Below, piece by piece: positions 1 through 10,219 of a stretch of 36,125 nt of DNA (position 1 is its first letter; every line of letters begins with the position of its first letter). Position numbers and translations under genes: made by a program. Below the pieces are notes generated by a model, which did not search any database, had not been told where the DNA came from, and saw nothing but the letters and a program-made list of their open reading frames with translations. This stretch comes from Gammaproteobacteria bacterium (GTDB lineage: Bacteria; Pseudomonadota; Gammaproteobacteria; Enterobacterales; Alteromonadaceae). Location: contig JAHJNE010000258.1 of the NCBI GenBank assembly GCA_018820995.1, forward strand, positions 1 through 36,125. Direction: 5' to 3'.

Positions 1-825
<825 letters not shown>

Positions 826-839
<14 letters not shown>

Positions 840-2175
840 GACCACCTCCATTGGCTTTCGCGGCTTGATCCAGCTGCTGCAAATAATTCAGTTTATCCAG
901 CAACTGTTTCTCTAACCCCCGGTCGCTGGGCTGATAAAATTGTTGGCCGGCAAGCTCAATTGGCAAATAACGCTCACCCGCGGCATAAGCGCCTGGTTCA
1001 TCGTGTGCATATCGATAGCCTTGCCCATGCCCCATCTCTTTCATCAACTGGGTTGGTGCGTTACGCAAATGCAATGGCACTTCAAACGACGGCGATTGCT
1101 GCACTAAAGCCCGCATTTGTTTAAAAGCCCGATACACAGCATTACTTTTTGGCGCTAACGCCAGATAAACCAACGCTTGCGCTATCGCCCGCTCGCCTTC
1201 GGCCGGACCAACACGACTAAAGGTATCCCAGGCATCCAGCGAAATCGTCAGCGCGCGCGGATCTGCATTACCTATATCTTCAGAAGCAATCGCCAATAAC
1301 CTACGTGCGACATAAAGTGGGTCGCCGCCGCCTTCCAGAATTCGGCAATACCAATATAAAGCGCCATCTGGGTTTGAACCCCGTACCGATTTATGCAAGG
1401 CCGAAATCAAATCATAAAACTGATCGCCCTGATTATCAAAACCAGGTAATTGTCGCGGTACCAATTGTTTTAATAGTGGCGCGCCGATAATGCTTTCACC
1501 CTGCGCCTGCACCGACTGTGCAGCCAGCTCCAGCAGATTTAGCATCCTTCTCGCGTCGCCATCCGCCAATGCCAGCAATAATTCAACAGCGGCCGGCTCC
1601 AGCGTCAGTTGCTGAGCACCAAGACCAAGTTCAAGATCAGTGAGTGCTCGCGTGAGAACTGTTTGTAGTTCCGCTGGCGCGATTTTTTTTAAGATGCAGA
1701 CCCTTGCCCGCGATAACAATGCGTTATTTAATGAAAATGAAGGATTTTCAGTAGTCGCCCCAATAAAAATGATGGTGCCATCTTCGATGTGCGGCAAAAA
1801 TGCGTCTTGCTGACTTTTATTAAAACGATGGACTTCGTCGACAAATAATAAGGTACGTTGTTGGCGTTCCAGCAGTCGCAGTTTTGCTGCGGCAATCTCT
1901 TCGCGAATTTCTTTGACGCCCGCGGTCACCGCTGAAATTTTTGCAAGATACGCTTCAGCGTGACTCGCCACCAGTTCCGCTAAGGTTGTTTTTCCGGTAC
2001 CCGGTGGCCCCCAAAAAATCAGCGACGTCACACGTCCAGCTTCAATGGCTTGGCGCAATGGTGTTCCGGGACCAACTAAATGCTGCTGACCGACGTAGTC
2101 GGCCAGTTGAAGTGGGCGCAGTCTGGCCGCAAGGGGACGGACATCCGGCATAAAGTCAAAACTTAAACTGGTCAC
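826..2175 (-). CDS. rarA: Replication-associated recombination protein A (RarA/MgsA), AAA+ ATPase
   Basis: Clamp-loader-like AAA+ ATPase acting at stalled or gapped replication forks. 449 aa, full family length. Walker A GPPGTGKT is at about residues 56-63, Walker B FVDEVH near 111-116 and the sensor region GATTENP near 139-145. The C-terminal part carries the MgsA/RarA lid and tetramerisation region. It starts with GTG; the start is supported because MTSLSFDF...PLAARLRP lines up with the E. coli N-terminus (MSNLSLDF...PLAARMRP). The GTG overlaps the lolA stop as GTGA, a 4-nt coupling overlap, and the gene end overlaps crcB. lolA-rarA-serS is the E. coli order too. No missing key residue was seen. 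Confidence 0.95.
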
Positions 2176-2786
2176 TTATTGCGTAAATCTTCCACATCAA
2201 CACCTTCAGGCGTGACAAATTTAAACAGGTTGGCTTCGAGTTCAACATTATTCTGAATCGCTAAAAATTCAAAATCACTACGTTGACCGTTATTGTCCAG
2301 CACCGCCATATGCGACAACCCTACACCTGCGAAAGTCAGTGTCAACTGACGCACCGGATTGTCTTTGTTTTTCGGGGTAATAATATACTGTTGGCCTTCG
2401 CCACTGACATCATATTGTTGCCATAAACTGGCATCGTTGGAAGTCAGCAGTACAAATGGCGTTTGGTTCACTTCTTTTTTAGCGTCATACAAGCTGACTT
2501 GTTCTAATAGCTCGTTGTAATGCCACAAAGTTTTGCCATCGCCAATAAACAGATTGGGTTCTGGGCTCAGGGTTTCAAAGCGAAATAGTGATGGCTGCTT
2601 CAGTGTCAGCATGCCTTCACCCGCTTCTTGCACAGGTTGGTTTTTTGCATCAACCACAGTTTGTACAAAACTTGCCTGATAGCTGTATAAGCGCGCCAGT
2701 TTATTTTTTAAAGCATCGGCTTGTTCGGCGGCCGCATGCACCCCACCTGATAATAATAAGCTCAACACAACAACTAATTTTTTCAT
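2172..2786 (-). CDS. lolA: Outer-membrane lipoprotein carrier protein LolA
   Basis: Periplasmic chaperone that takes lipoproteins from the LolCDE complex and hands them to LolB at the outer membrane. 204 aa, normal for the family. The N-terminus [18 protein letters not shown] is a Sec signal peptide with probable cleavage after VHA (residue 18). The mature part has typical LolA features: [10 protein letters not shown] near the start, then PSLFRFE, a DGKTLWHYN strand and a C-terminal TPEGVDV. The ATG follows the ftsK stop directly (TAAATG, no gap), and the stop overlaps the rarA GTG, so the gene is translated as part of one chain. ftsK-lolA-rarA is the conserved gammaproteobacterial order. Confidence 0.94.
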   Translation of the reverse strand: MKKLVVVLSLLLSGGVHAAAEQADALKNKLARLYSYQASFVQTVVDAKNQPVQEAGEGMLTLKQPSLFRFETLSPEPNLFIGDGKTLWHYNELLEQVSLYDAKKEVNQTPFVLLTSNDASLWQQYDVSGEGQQYIITPKNKDNPVRQLTLTFAGVGLSHMAVLDNNGQRSDFEFLAIQNNVELEANLFKFVTPEGVDVEDLRNK

Positions 2787-5618
2787 TTAAAACCCTTTTG
2801 GCGGTGGAGGAGCTAACACTTCACGATTTCCATTGTGACCTGGGCCACTGACTATACCAATCTGTTCCATCGTTTCTACTAAGCGAGCGGCCCGGTTGTA
2901 TCCGATCCGGAAGCGGCGCTGCACGCCTGACACAGAGGCTTTACGACTTTCAGTGACAAACGCCACTGCTTGGTCAAACAGCGGATCCGCTTCGGCATCT
3001 TCGTCTTCCAGTGTTTCACCTGGCAACAGATTTTCTTCAGTGGTTTCACCATTGAGAATTTCCGGTATGTAATTTGGCCGACCGCGTTTTTTCCAATCTG
3101 CTACCACAGCATGGACTTCGTGGTCGTCAACAAAAGCTCCATGCACCCGATTTGGCACGCCTGAGCCCGGTGGCAAATACAACATATCGCCCTGACCTAA
3201 CAAACTTTCTGCGCCTTGCTGGTCAAGGATAGTTCGGGAGTCAATTTTTGAAGACACCTGAAAGGCAATCCGCGTTGGAATATTTGCTTTGATCAAACCG
3301 GTAATAACATCCACCGAAGGGCGCTGTGTTGCCAGAATCAAATGAATACCGGCAGCACGTGCCTTTTGCGCAATCCGCGCAATCAACTCTTCAACCTTTT
3401 TACCGACAATCATCATCATGTCGGCAAATTCGTCAATAACCACCACAATCGAAGGTAACTTTTCTAACAACGGTGGCTCAGTTCGCATATCGTCAGCAGC
3501 GCGCCAGATTGGGTCGCGCAGTGGTTTGCCTTCCGCAATCGCATCGGCGACTTTAACGTTATAACCTTTGAGGTTTCGCACCCCCAGCGCAGACATCAGC
3601 TTATACCGACGCTCCATTTCACCAACACACCAGCGCAGACCGTTGGCCGCTTCTTTCATGTCAGTAACCACTTCTGTCAGCAAGTGCGGTATGCCTTCGT
3701 AGACAGAAAGCTCAAGCATTTTAGGGTCAATCATTAAAAACCGCACATCATCTGGCGTTGATTTATAGAGCAGACTACAAATCATCACATTAACGCCAAC
3801 TGACTTACCTGAACCCGTGGTACCCGCCACTAGCAAATGCGGCATTTTGGCTAAATCAGCGACTACAGATTTACCGGCGATATCTTTCCCCAGTACCATC
3901 GTTAGCGGCGACTTAGATTGCTCAAAGATTTCATCGCCTATGACTTCGGATAACCGAACAATTTCACGGTGCTGGTTAGGTAGTTCCAGACCGATAAAGG
4001 ATTTGCCAGGGATCACTTCAACCACCCGCACACTTATCGCCGACAAGGAACGAGCTAAGTCTTTGGATAAACCGGTAATTTTGCTAACTTTGACCCCTGG
4101 TGCCAAGTCGAGCTCAAAACGGGTCACCACGGGGCCTGGGTAAACACCAACAACTTTGGCGTCGACGTTAAAATCAAGAAGTTTTAACTCCACTAAACGC
4201 GACACTTTGTCTAAATCTTCCTGTGAAATGGGATTCACTGTTTTGTTCGGCCGATCCAGTAAACCGAGTGCAGGCAGTAATTCAGCCAGGGTTTGTGGTG
4301 CGGCAACTGACGAGCTGCCTAGTTCTTGCTCGTCGTCATCCAAATCCAATGGCGGCTCTTGTGCAACAACGGGTGCATAGGCGCTTTGGGTGTGTGCAAA
4401 GCTTTGCTGTAATTCAGCCGTGTCATAGCGGTCATCAATCGCACTGTAGGTCAATTCATCATCGGCCAATTCGTCAACGCTGACAAAGGCTCTGGCATCG
4501 GTATTAGCATCCAAAGGTTGAAATGGTAAGGGTTCAACCTGTGCGTTGGCATCAGGGAAAAATGCCCGACTTTGCAGCAGTGGGTCTACTTTGATTGCGG
4601 TGCTATCATCGATCAGTGGCGCTGCTTCAGTAAATTCAGTGACCGAAACCTCATCTTCACTCGTCGTCCGATCTGTAACCTGAGTTTCAGGATTGAGCGC
4701 CGCCATATCAAACGTTGGCTCGACCATGTCACGCATTTCACAGCTAAATCCTGGCTCTTTGCGTTCCTGTACCGGCGCAATCACTTGTACCTTGGCACTA
4801 GTCTGCTCAGTCTCAGCGCTTTGTTCGGCAGCATTATAAGCCGGTATTTTATCTTTGCTTCGCGCAACTGCTTTTGCAGCAGGAATTTCAGTAAATGAAT
4901 TCGTCTTCTCTGGCTGTTTACCTTGTTGGAAACGGGCCAATAATTGGCGGATAAAATGATAACTTTCGACCACAAAACGGCCGAGCTCATCTGCTACTGT
5001 TAACCAGGAAATACCGGTGAGTAGTGTCAATCCAACACAAAACCCACATAACAACAACAAGCTACTACCAACGAAATTCAAATTTGGCAATAAAATGCCA
5101 ACTATGACATCGCCAACCACACCGCCGGAGGAATAGATAAAAAAGTCATCAAAATTGATGCTACTGATTGCACAAGCGCTAATGACGGTGACCAGTAAAC
5201 CAAGCAAACGTAGGCCTAGGATCAGATAATCAATAGAAATCAAATCTTTAAAGCGCTTAAATAGCAAATAACCACAAAAGCCAAAAAAAGGTGGGAATAA
5301 ATACGATAACCAGCCAAATACCGTGAACAGCACATCCGCAGTACGGGCGCCTACCGGGCCGGCAAAATTATGAATATCGGTGTTATAACCAGTCTGCGAC
5401 CAACTAGGATCCGCCGGGTCAAAGCTTAAAAGTGCCAGCAGCATGAATGCCGACAAGCCGACAAAAACAATTAACCCAACTTCAATCAGCCGTTGGATGC
5501 CATTTAATGAAAATACGGTTTTAGCTTGCAAGCGCCTGGCCCTATTAAAAATTCGAAAAAATACCCTGCCAAGATACCAGAGACCTGATAACCATGCATC
5601 TGTTTCAGTTCTGCACAA
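2787..5618 (-). CDS. ftsK: DNA translocase FtsK
   Basis: Septum-anchored DNA pump that clears the chromosome terminus and activates XerCD-dif recombination. The N-terminal region (about residues 45-205) holds around four or five membrane segments. A linker of about 220 residues follows, acidic and low in complexity and shorter than in E. coli. The motor domain has Walker A GTTGSGKS near residue 600 and a FLMIDPK strand. The C-terminal winged-helix gamma domain ([11 protein letters not shown] to the end) reads KOPS sites. The product is 943 aa. The track start at 5618 is TTG and an in-frame TAG lies just upstream, so no ATG start exists near the N-terminus. A second TTG at codon 30, preceded by AGGG at 8 nt, gives [15 protein letters not shown] and may be the true start. 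The gene lies 30 bp after lrp. Confidence 0.95.
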   Translation of the reverse strand: MCRTETDAWLSGLWYLGRVFFRIFNRARRLQAKTVFSLNGIQRLIEVGLIVFVGLSAFMLLALLSFDPADPSWSQTGYNTDIHNFAGPVGARTADVLFTVFGWLSYLFPPFFGFCGYLLFKRFKDLISIDYLILGLRLLGLLVTVISACAISSINFDDFFIYSSGGVVGDVIVGILLPNLNFVGSSLLLLCGFCVGLTLLTGISWLTVADELGRFVVESYHFIRQLLARFQQGKQPEKTNSFTEIPAAKAVARSKDKIPAYNAAEQSAETEQTSAKVQVIAPVQERKEPGFSCEMRDMVEPTFDMAALNPETQVTDRTTSEDEVSVTEFTEAAPLIDDSTAIKVDPLLQSRAFFPDANAQVEPLPFQPLDANTDARAFVSVDELADDELTYSAIDDRYDTAELQQSFAHTQSAYAPVVAQEPPLDLDDDEQELGSSSVAAPQTLAELLPALGLLDRPNKTVNPISQEDLDKVSRLVELKLLDFNVDAKVVGVYPGPVVTRFELDLAPGVKVSKITGLSKDLARSLSAISVRVVEVIPGKSFIGLELPNQHREIVRLSEVIGDEIFEQSKSPLTMVLGKDIAGKSVVADLAKMPHLLVAGTTGSGKSVGVNVMICSLLYKSTPDDVRFLMIDPKMLELSVYEGIPHLLTEVVTDMKEAANGLRWCVGEMERRYKLMSALGVRNLKGYNVKVADAIAEGKPLRDPIWRAADDMRTEPPLLEKLPSIVVVIDEFADMMMIVGKKVEELIARIAQKARAAGIHLILATQRPSVDVITGLIKANIPTRIAFQVSSKIDSRTILDQQGAESLLGQGDMLYLPPGSGVPNRVHGAFVDDHEVHAVVADWKKRGRPNYIPEILNGETTEENLLPGETLEDEDAEADPLFDQAVAFVTESRKASVSGVQRRFRIGYNRAARLVETMEQIGIVSGPGHNGNREVLAPPPPKGF

Positions 5619-5648
5619 CCAGCATTGCCCATGCTATCTGTTTGTTTT

Positions 5649-6137
5649 TTAAGCTCTGACAGCAATAAATGTTGTCTGTTTCACTTCTTCCATCACCACA
5701 TAGGTTCGGCTCTCACGCACACTCGGCAGTCGTAACAAAGTTTCACCTAATAATTCACGATAGGCTGCCATATTGGTCACCCGCGTTTTTAACAAAAAAT
5801 CGAAACTACCTGATACCAGATGACATTCCAGAATTTCATCCAATTTTTGAACTGCTTTGCTAAATTCATCAAAATCTTCAGGTGAAGTTTTGCTTAAAGT
5901 GATCTCTACAAACACCAGCAGCGCAGCACCGACTTTATTTGGATCAACTCTGGCGTTGTAACTCAGTATAAATTTGTCCAACTCAAGCTTACGCACACGC
6001 TCCAGACAAGGCGTTGGACTCAGCCCTACCCTCTTCGCCAATTCGACATTCGATAAGCGGCCATCTTTTTGTAATTCAACCAGAATTTTCCGGTCAATCC
6101 GGTCTAGCTTTTTTGCACTATGATTTCCAGCCAACAT
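5649..6137 (-). CDS. lrp: Leucine-responsive regulatory protein Lrp
   Basis: Global Lrp/AsnC-type regulator of amino-acid metabolism. 162 aa. An N-terminal winged helix-turn-helix (about residues 10-70) contains DRIDRKILVELQKDGRLSN and the recognition region VGLSPTPCLERVRKLE, nearly identical to E. coli Lrp. The C-terminal RAM effector domain includes LLVFVEITL, ECHLVSGSFDFLLKTRV and RTYVVMEEVKQ. The high similarity argues for true Lrp and not a local AsnC paralogue. It is divergent from ald across about 145 bp, which suggests Lrp controls ald and perhaps itself; Lrp-type control of alanine dehydrogenase is known in other bacteria. ftsK follows after 30 bp, the same arrangement as in E. coli. 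Confidence 0.94.
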   Translation of the reverse strand: MLAGNHSAKKLDRIDRKILVELQKDGRLSNVELAKRVGLSPTPCLERVRKLELDKFILSYNARVDPNKVGAALLVFVEITLSKTSPEDFDEFSKAVQKLDEILECHLVSGSFDFLLKTRVTNMAAYRELLGETLLRLPSVRESRTYVVMEEVKQTTFIAVRA

Positions 6138-6175
6138 GGTAGTGAATTATGCTTCTATAAACTGAATGTCAGATG

Positions 6176-6203
6176 ATTATGCTACATATCTGGCATATTT
6201 CAA
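6176..6203 (-). promoter_or_regulatory. Putative sigma-70 promoter of lrp
   Basis: On the minus strand TTGAAA (plus 6198-6203) and CATAAT (plus 6176-6181) are separated by 16 bp. Each matches five of six consensus bases. The predicted transcript would start about 30 nt before the lrp ATG. The spacing is one base short of optimal, so this is a reasonable but unproven call. Confidence 0.5.
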
Positions 6204-6227
6204 ACATTCATTCTGCAAAATCAGCAC

Positions 6228-6233
6228 TATACT
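6228..6233 (+). promoter_or_regulatory. Putative -10 element of ald promoter
   Basis: TATACT lies 50 bp before the ald ATG. No good -35 box is found 16-18 bp upstream, as expected for a promoter needing an activator. The divergent lrp -35 box lies only 25 bp away, so a regulator bound between them could affect both genes. The AT-rich spacer would suit Lrp, but I cannot define a binding site. Confidence 0.35.
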
Positions 6234-6282
6234 AGCGGAATATTTTTACCCACCCTACAGCTCTTATTCAAAGGCGAAAATT

Positions 6283-7404
6283 ATGATTATTGGCGTGCCA
6301 AAAGAAATTAAAAACCACGAATACCGCGTCGGTATGACTCCTGCCAGCGTGCGCGAACTTGTTGCACATGGCCACAGCGTATTTGTCGAACATAATGCCG
6401 GTAGCGGCATTGGTTTTGGTGATAGCGACTACACCACAGCTGGCGCAACAGTACTCGCCACCGCAAGTGAAGTTTTCGCCAAATCTGAAATGATTGTAAA
6501 AGTAAAAGAGCCACAAGCAATTGAACGCGCGATGTTACGCGATGGCCAAATCCTGTTCACTTACCTGCACTTAGCCCCTGATTTACCACAAACTGAAGAC
6601 TTGATTAAATCTAAAGCAATTTGTATTGCCTATGAAACCGTCACTGATAATCGTGGTGGTTTACCATTACTTGCACCCATGTCAGAAGTTGCAGGCCGGA
6701 TGTCTATCCAAGCCGGTGCTCGCGCACTTGAAAAATCTTGTGCTGGCCGTGGCATGTTATTAGGCGGTGTGCCAGGTACAGAACCTGCCAAAGTTGTTGT
6801 GATCGGTGGTGGTATGGTTGGTACCAACGCAGCGCAAATGGCTGTTGGTTTAGGTGCTGATGTTGTAGTTCTGGATCGCAATGTTGACGTATTGCGTCGG
6901 ATCAATGCGCAATTTAATGGCGCCGTTAAAGCTATTTACTCAACGACAGATGCGCTGGAAAAACATATTCTGGAAGCGGACTTAGTCATTGGCGGTGTAT
7001 TAATTCCAGGTGCTGCAGCTCCAAAATTAGTAACCCGTGAACACGTTCGCAAAATGAAAGCTGGCTCAGCCATTGTTGACGTAGCAATTGACCAAGGTGG
7101 TTGTGTAGAAACCTCTCATGCAACTACACATGCCGATCCAACTTTCATTGTCGATGATGTTGTACATTATTGTGTCGCAAACATGCCGGGCGCAGTACCA
7201 CTGACTTCAACTTTCGCTCTGAACAATGCCACTTTGCCTTTTATTATTAAATTGGCAAATAAAGGCTACAAAGCGGCTTTACTGGAAGATCAACATTTAT
7301 TAAATGGTCTGAACGTGATTGGTGGCCATGTGGTCAACCAGCACGTTGCAGAAGCGCTGAATCTGCCTTTTGTTGACCCACGGGTGGCATTAAACGCGAA
7401 TTAA
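6283..7404 (+). CDS. ald: Alanine dehydrogenase (NAD)
   Basis: Catalyses reversible oxidative deamination of L-alanine to pyruvate and ammonia with NAD. The track ORF begins at 6166, but the family N-terminus [20 protein letters not shown] starts at the ATG at 6283, preceded by AAGG nine bases upstream; this gives 373 aa, the family length. The NAD-binding motif GGGMVG is at residues 175-180. The catalytic residues fall at the family positions: His96 in YLHLAPD and Asp270 in VAIDQGG. The C-terminal [18 protein letters not shown] is a family signature. It is transcribed alone, divergent from lrp, and ends in a strong terminator. It would feed alanine carbon into pyruvate when amino acids are plentiful. 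Confidence 0.96.
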   Translation: MIIGVPKEIKNHEYRVGMTPASVRELVAHGHSVFVEHNAGSGIGFGDSDYTTAGATVLATASEVFAKSEMIVKVKEPQAIERAMLRDGQILFTYLHLAPDLPQTEDLIKSKAICIAYETVTDNRGGLPLLAPMSEVAGRMSIQAGARALEKSCAGRGMLLGGVPGTEPAKVVVIGGGMVGTNAAQMAVGLGADVVVLDRNVDVLRRINAQFNGAVKAIYSTTDALEKHILEADLVIGGVLIPGAAAPKLVTREHVRKMKAGSAIVDVAIDQGGCVETSHATTHADPTFIVDDVVHYCVANMPGAVPLTSTFALNNATLPFIIKLANKGYKAALLEDQHLLNGLNVIGGHVVNQHVAEALNLPFVDPRVALNAN

Positions 7405-7437
7405 GCAAACAGCTTACATTGCTCGATACCAAAATTG

Positions 7438-7463
7438 AAAAGCCAGCACCAGCTGGCTTTTTT
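7438..7463 (+). terminator. Rho-independent terminator of ald
   Basis: A 10-bp inverted repeat AAAAGCCAGC / GCTGGCTTTT with a 4-nt loop is followed directly by more T residues, starting 33 bp after the ald stop. The form is canonical. Confidence 0.9.
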
Positions 7464-7555
7464 ATTGCCGAAATAAAAGTCAGTCATCTATGAAGTTCAA
7501 TGATTGCGAACTCTTTGTTAATCCGCTTATGATGAAAAAAACAGAGGAACTTTTT

Positions 7556-8032
7556 ATGCAGCAGTTATTCGTCCTGGCTTTGGCGGGATGTCTCATCAGT
7601 GGTTGTCATGCTCAGCCAGCAACTACTCAATTCAGCGAAAAATTCGCCTTAATTCAGGTCAAAGTCGGTGATGAGTTGATACAAGTGCAATTGGCCGATA
7701 CTGATGCCAAAAGAAGTCAGGGCTTAATGGGACAAACGCCGTTACAGCATGGCATGTTGTTATTGCATAAAACTGCAAAACCGATGGTGTTGTGGATGAA
7801 AAACACCCCCAGTGCGCTCGATGTCGCATTTATCGACGCCAACTGGAACATCGTGGGGATGGCCCAGATGCAACCGTTTAGCGAAGATTTACATCCATCC
7901 CCAGGCCCGGTCATTGGCGCCTTAGAAATGCCGTTGGGCTGGTTTAACAAAACGAACATTCAACTGGGTCAACAACTTGTGTTGTGCGCACAGCAGCAAT
8001 GCCAATCAGCACCAAGCGTCAATAAAAATTAA
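7556..8032 (+). CDS. DUF192 family lipoprotein
   Basis: DUF192 domain protein of unknown biochemical role, probably periplasmic and membrane-anchored. The track starts at 7490, but ATG 7556 has a clear ribosome site (AGAGGAAC, 8 nt spacing) and gives 158 aa. The N-terminus MQQLFVLALAGCLISGCHAQ is a lipoprotein signal with likely lipobox ISGC and lipidated Cys17; an upstream ATG at 7532 would instead place LAGC as lipobox. The domain shows family signatures: LADTDAKRSQGLMGQTPL, MLLLHKT, VLWMKNTPSALDVAFID, and GALEMPLGWFNK at the end. It follows the ald terminator and converges on the DUF2960 gene, so it is probably a single-gene unit. No function can be given. Confidence 0.85.
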   Translation: MQQLFVLALAGCLISGCHAQPATTQFSEKFALIQVKVGDELIQVQLADTDAKRSQGLMGQTPLQHGMLLLHKTAKPMVLWMKNTPSALDVAFIDANWNIVGMAQMQPFSEDLHPSPGPVIGALEMPLGWFNKTNIQLGQQLVLCAQQQCQSAPSVNKN

Positions 8033-8085
8033 AAGATGCTTTTTGGCAGGGTAAAAATATTGATTTTATTGCGGATTGAGCTCCA

Positions 8086-8337
8086 TTAGAGATCTTTATC
8101 ATCTTTGTGCAGAAAAATTTCAGTAAAGCCAAAGCGGATAAACTCTTTTTGCCGGTAATCTTTAATCGCCGCAGTACGTTTAGCCGTCATCGCCACTTGT
8201 TGTTCCATTTTTAAGAATTGCGTTAAATCAATTCCTTCAGCCGCTGCAACTGCCTCATAAATATCATGAAACTTATCGTAACTAAATGGGATTTGCCGCG
8301 GCTGCCCTTTAAATTTGTAGGTAATAGCACGTGCCAT
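8086..8337 (-). CDS. DUF2960 family small protein
   Basis: 83-aa cytoplasmic protein matching the DUF2960 family I know from Vibrio and Shewanella-type genomes; function unknown. The start MARAITYKFKGQPRQIPFSYDKFHDIYEAVA is typical. It is basic and mixed-charge, with no signal peptide or membrane segment. The ATG overlaps the stop of the upstream acyltransferase by one base (TAATG), so translation is coupled. It ends facing the DUF192 gene. Confidence 0.8.
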   Translation of the reverse strand: MARAITYKFKGQPRQIPFSYDKFHDIYEAVAAAEGIDLTQFLKMEQQVAMTAKRTAAIKDYRQKEFIRFGFTEIFLHKDDKDL

Positions 8338-9470
8338 TAGAGCTGCTCCTTACTACGATTCGCATTTAACAAAGGATTGGCATACATCTGACATAACACC
8401 GGCCGAATTTGTTCAGGCACTGCCGCAAGACGACGTTTAAACTGCTCAACCGTACTGTCTTTTTCATCAAGTGCTGCGGGTTGATTGGCTGCGAGATAAT
8501 TCGCTGGATATAACCGATAGCCTTGGTATATTTCCCGATCAATAGCAGCAGCCATGGTTTCAGGGCTGATCAGATCTTCTGCTTTATCAACAACAGCACC
8601 AAAATGAACATGCACCCGGCCTTTTTCACCAATAATGCCCTGGACAATACTTTGAATATCTTCAAATTCAGCTTTTTGGTAGTTGCCTTGGGTCTGACGT
8701 TGATATAACTCCTGCGCTTTGGCTAAGTCACAGGGATCAAATTCATAAGACAGGCACACAGGAACGATTTGCAATGAAGCCATATAATCAGGAAAATTGA
8801 TTTGTTGTTGTTTGCCCGCAATATAAAACATTTTCAGGATAGCTGGGTCCGTAACGTCGTTACCGTCTTTGGCCCGCCCCTCTTTTTGAGCGATCCAGAT
8901 ATGATTGTGAGTAGTCAGCGAATGCCGGATGTAAGCGGATAACTGTCCCAGCGCTTTAAGCATTTCCCGTGGACCTTTCGCTGAACGTTTGACGATGAAA
9001 CTTTTATTCAGCTTCATCAATTCAGTGACGCAGGTCTTTTTCAATAAGTTGTCACCAATCGCAATGCGCGCGGTCGTAAAACCATGCTGGTGCAAACACC
9101 AGTTCACTAACGACGGATCCATCGCAATGTCGCGATGATTCGACACAAATAAATAAGATTTGTTGGGATCAAGCGCAGCCAAACCGCTGCAAGTCACACC
9201 TTGAGTAGTCCGTTTTAAAGTGTTTTCCAAATAGCCTGAGACATAACGTTGCACTGATTCAACGCTCTGGAAGCCTGACCAGTGCCGCCGTAAGTACCAA
9301 GTGAGCATAGGAGCCGCGATAGCGGTCAACCAAGACGCAGAGCTACCAAATCGAAAACGGATCACCGCCTGGATAAACTCTGGATCAGCAATAACGCGCT
9401 GCACAGCGGCAGGCACTTCAGCGTCGTTATAAGGACGGATATCGTCAAAATTTTCGGTTACTTCAGTCAC
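8337..9470 (-). CDS. 1-acyl-glycerol-3-phosphate-type acyltransferase
   Basis: Probable phospholipid or glycerolipid acyltransferase of the PlsC/PF01553 superfamily. The conserved block FVSNHRDIAMDP is near residue 110; downstream KRSAKGPREM and IWIAQKEGRAKDG resemble acyltransferase blocks II and III. The His-Asp motif reads H-RDIAM-D, one residue longer than the standard HX4D, so either HRD is the working pair or this is a subfamily variant. The track start is TTG at 9488. The GTG at 9470 has AAAGG eight bases upstream and gives 377 aa, so I prefer it. No obvious transmembrane anchor is seen beyond a hydrophobic patch near residue 50. Exact substrate unknown. It is coupled to the DUF2960 gene downstream. 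Confidence 0.8.
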   Translation of the reverse strand: MTEVTENFDDIRPYNDAEVPAAVQRVIADPEFIQAVIRFRFGSSASWLTAIAAPMLTWYLRRHWSGFQSVESVQRYVSGYLENTLKRTTQGVTCSGLAALDPNKSYLFVSNHRDIAMDPSLVNWCLHQHGFTTARIAIGDNLLKKTCVTELMKLNKSFIVKRSAKGPREMLKALGQLSAYIRHSLTTHNHIWIAQKEGRAKDGNDVTDPAILKMFYIAGKQQQINFPDYMASLQIVPVCLSYEFDPCDLAKAQELYQRQTQGNYQKAEFEDIQSIVQGIIGEKGRVHVHFGAVVDKAEDLISPETMAAAIDREIYQGYRLYPANYLAANQPAALDEKDSTVEQFKRRLAAVPEQIRPVLCQMYANPLLNANRSKEQL

Positions 9471-9586
9471 ACTTGAGGCCTTTATCAAATCAACCGGGCT
9501 ATTTTTACTGATTAACAGCTAACTGCCTAGCAGAATCGACGAATTAGCCGCAAAAACACCGAATCGAACGATGAACTCAGACCAGA

Positions 9587-10114
9587 TTAGGCCGAACGGG
9601 CGAAATGCCGTTGTGAGGTAGGCTTTAATTGTTGTGCAGGTTGGAGACGATCATTTAATACAACCAATGCTTGCCCAGCAAGCAATTGTTTTCCTTGCAG
9701 GTTTTCACCACTATCTAACAATAATAACTGGCTGCTTGCGCCATAACAGTTGGTCACAATGGCCAGCATCATCACCCGACCGGCTAATAATACAAGCTCT
9801 GCCACTGCGGGCTGGTACTGTTGCGAAACTGGCGAAAAGCCCCAGCTTTTATGGCCGGTTTGACGCACAAATTGCTGACAGCACAACGCGTCAACTGTCG
9901 CAGCAAAACAAGCGGCTTCGTTGAATTGCAATTGCTCCAGCGTGTGCCAAAACGACCAGAACCATTGAGCTTGTTCAAGGGTAAAATGAGTGTCGTCAAC
10001 GGCAATCAGCTGATGCATACCGAATGGCGTCGCTTGTATCGCGAAACCAGTATCCAATTGCATTTGCTCGTTTTGCAGCCATTGCCACTTGGCGGAAGGT
10101 GTATAGGCCGACAT
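9587..10114 (-). CDS. zapC: Cell division protein ZapC
   Basis: Cytoplasmic FtsZ-ring stabiliser. 175 aa (E. coli ZapC is about 180). Overall similarity is moderate, but the C-terminal region LLLLDSGENLQGKQLLAGQALVVLNDRLQP matches the E. coli stretch with ESGEN and MNDRLKP, and the N-terminal KWQWLQNEQMQLD matches its NWRWYYDEEHDRMMLD. Position immediately downstream of pyrD on the same strand is the conserved E. coli arrangement. The ATG at 10114 is preceded by AGGTGA at good spacing. No domain is missing. The intergenic stretch to the acyltransferase (9490-9586) holds no convincing terminator. Confidence 0.88.
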   Translation of the reverse strand: MSAYTPSAKWQWLQNEQMQLDTGFAIQATPFGMHQLIAVDDTHFTLEQAQWFWSFWHTLEQLQFNEAACFAATVDALCCQQFVRQTGHKSWGFSPVSQQYQPAVAELVLLAGRVMMLAIVTNCYGASSQLLLLDSGENLQGKQLLAGQALVVLNDRLQPAQQLKPTSQRHFARSA

Positions 10115-10203
10115 GTCATTTCACCTGAAAGATTAATTGCCATGCCGCCGTTTTACACTTTGCCGATCAATAAGTTAAAGATTTTTTTGCTCTAACTTCA
10201 GAT

Positions 10204-10218
10204 GATCCGTACCGGATC
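10204..10218 (-). other. Small hairpin just after pyrD
   Basis: GATCCG / CGGATC, 6 bp with a 3-nt loop, begins one base after the pyrD stop. No T-run follows on the minus strand, so it is unlikely to be a full terminator. It could weaken readthrough into zapC or protect the pyrD mRNA end. Confidence 0.3.
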
Positions 10219-10219
10219 G

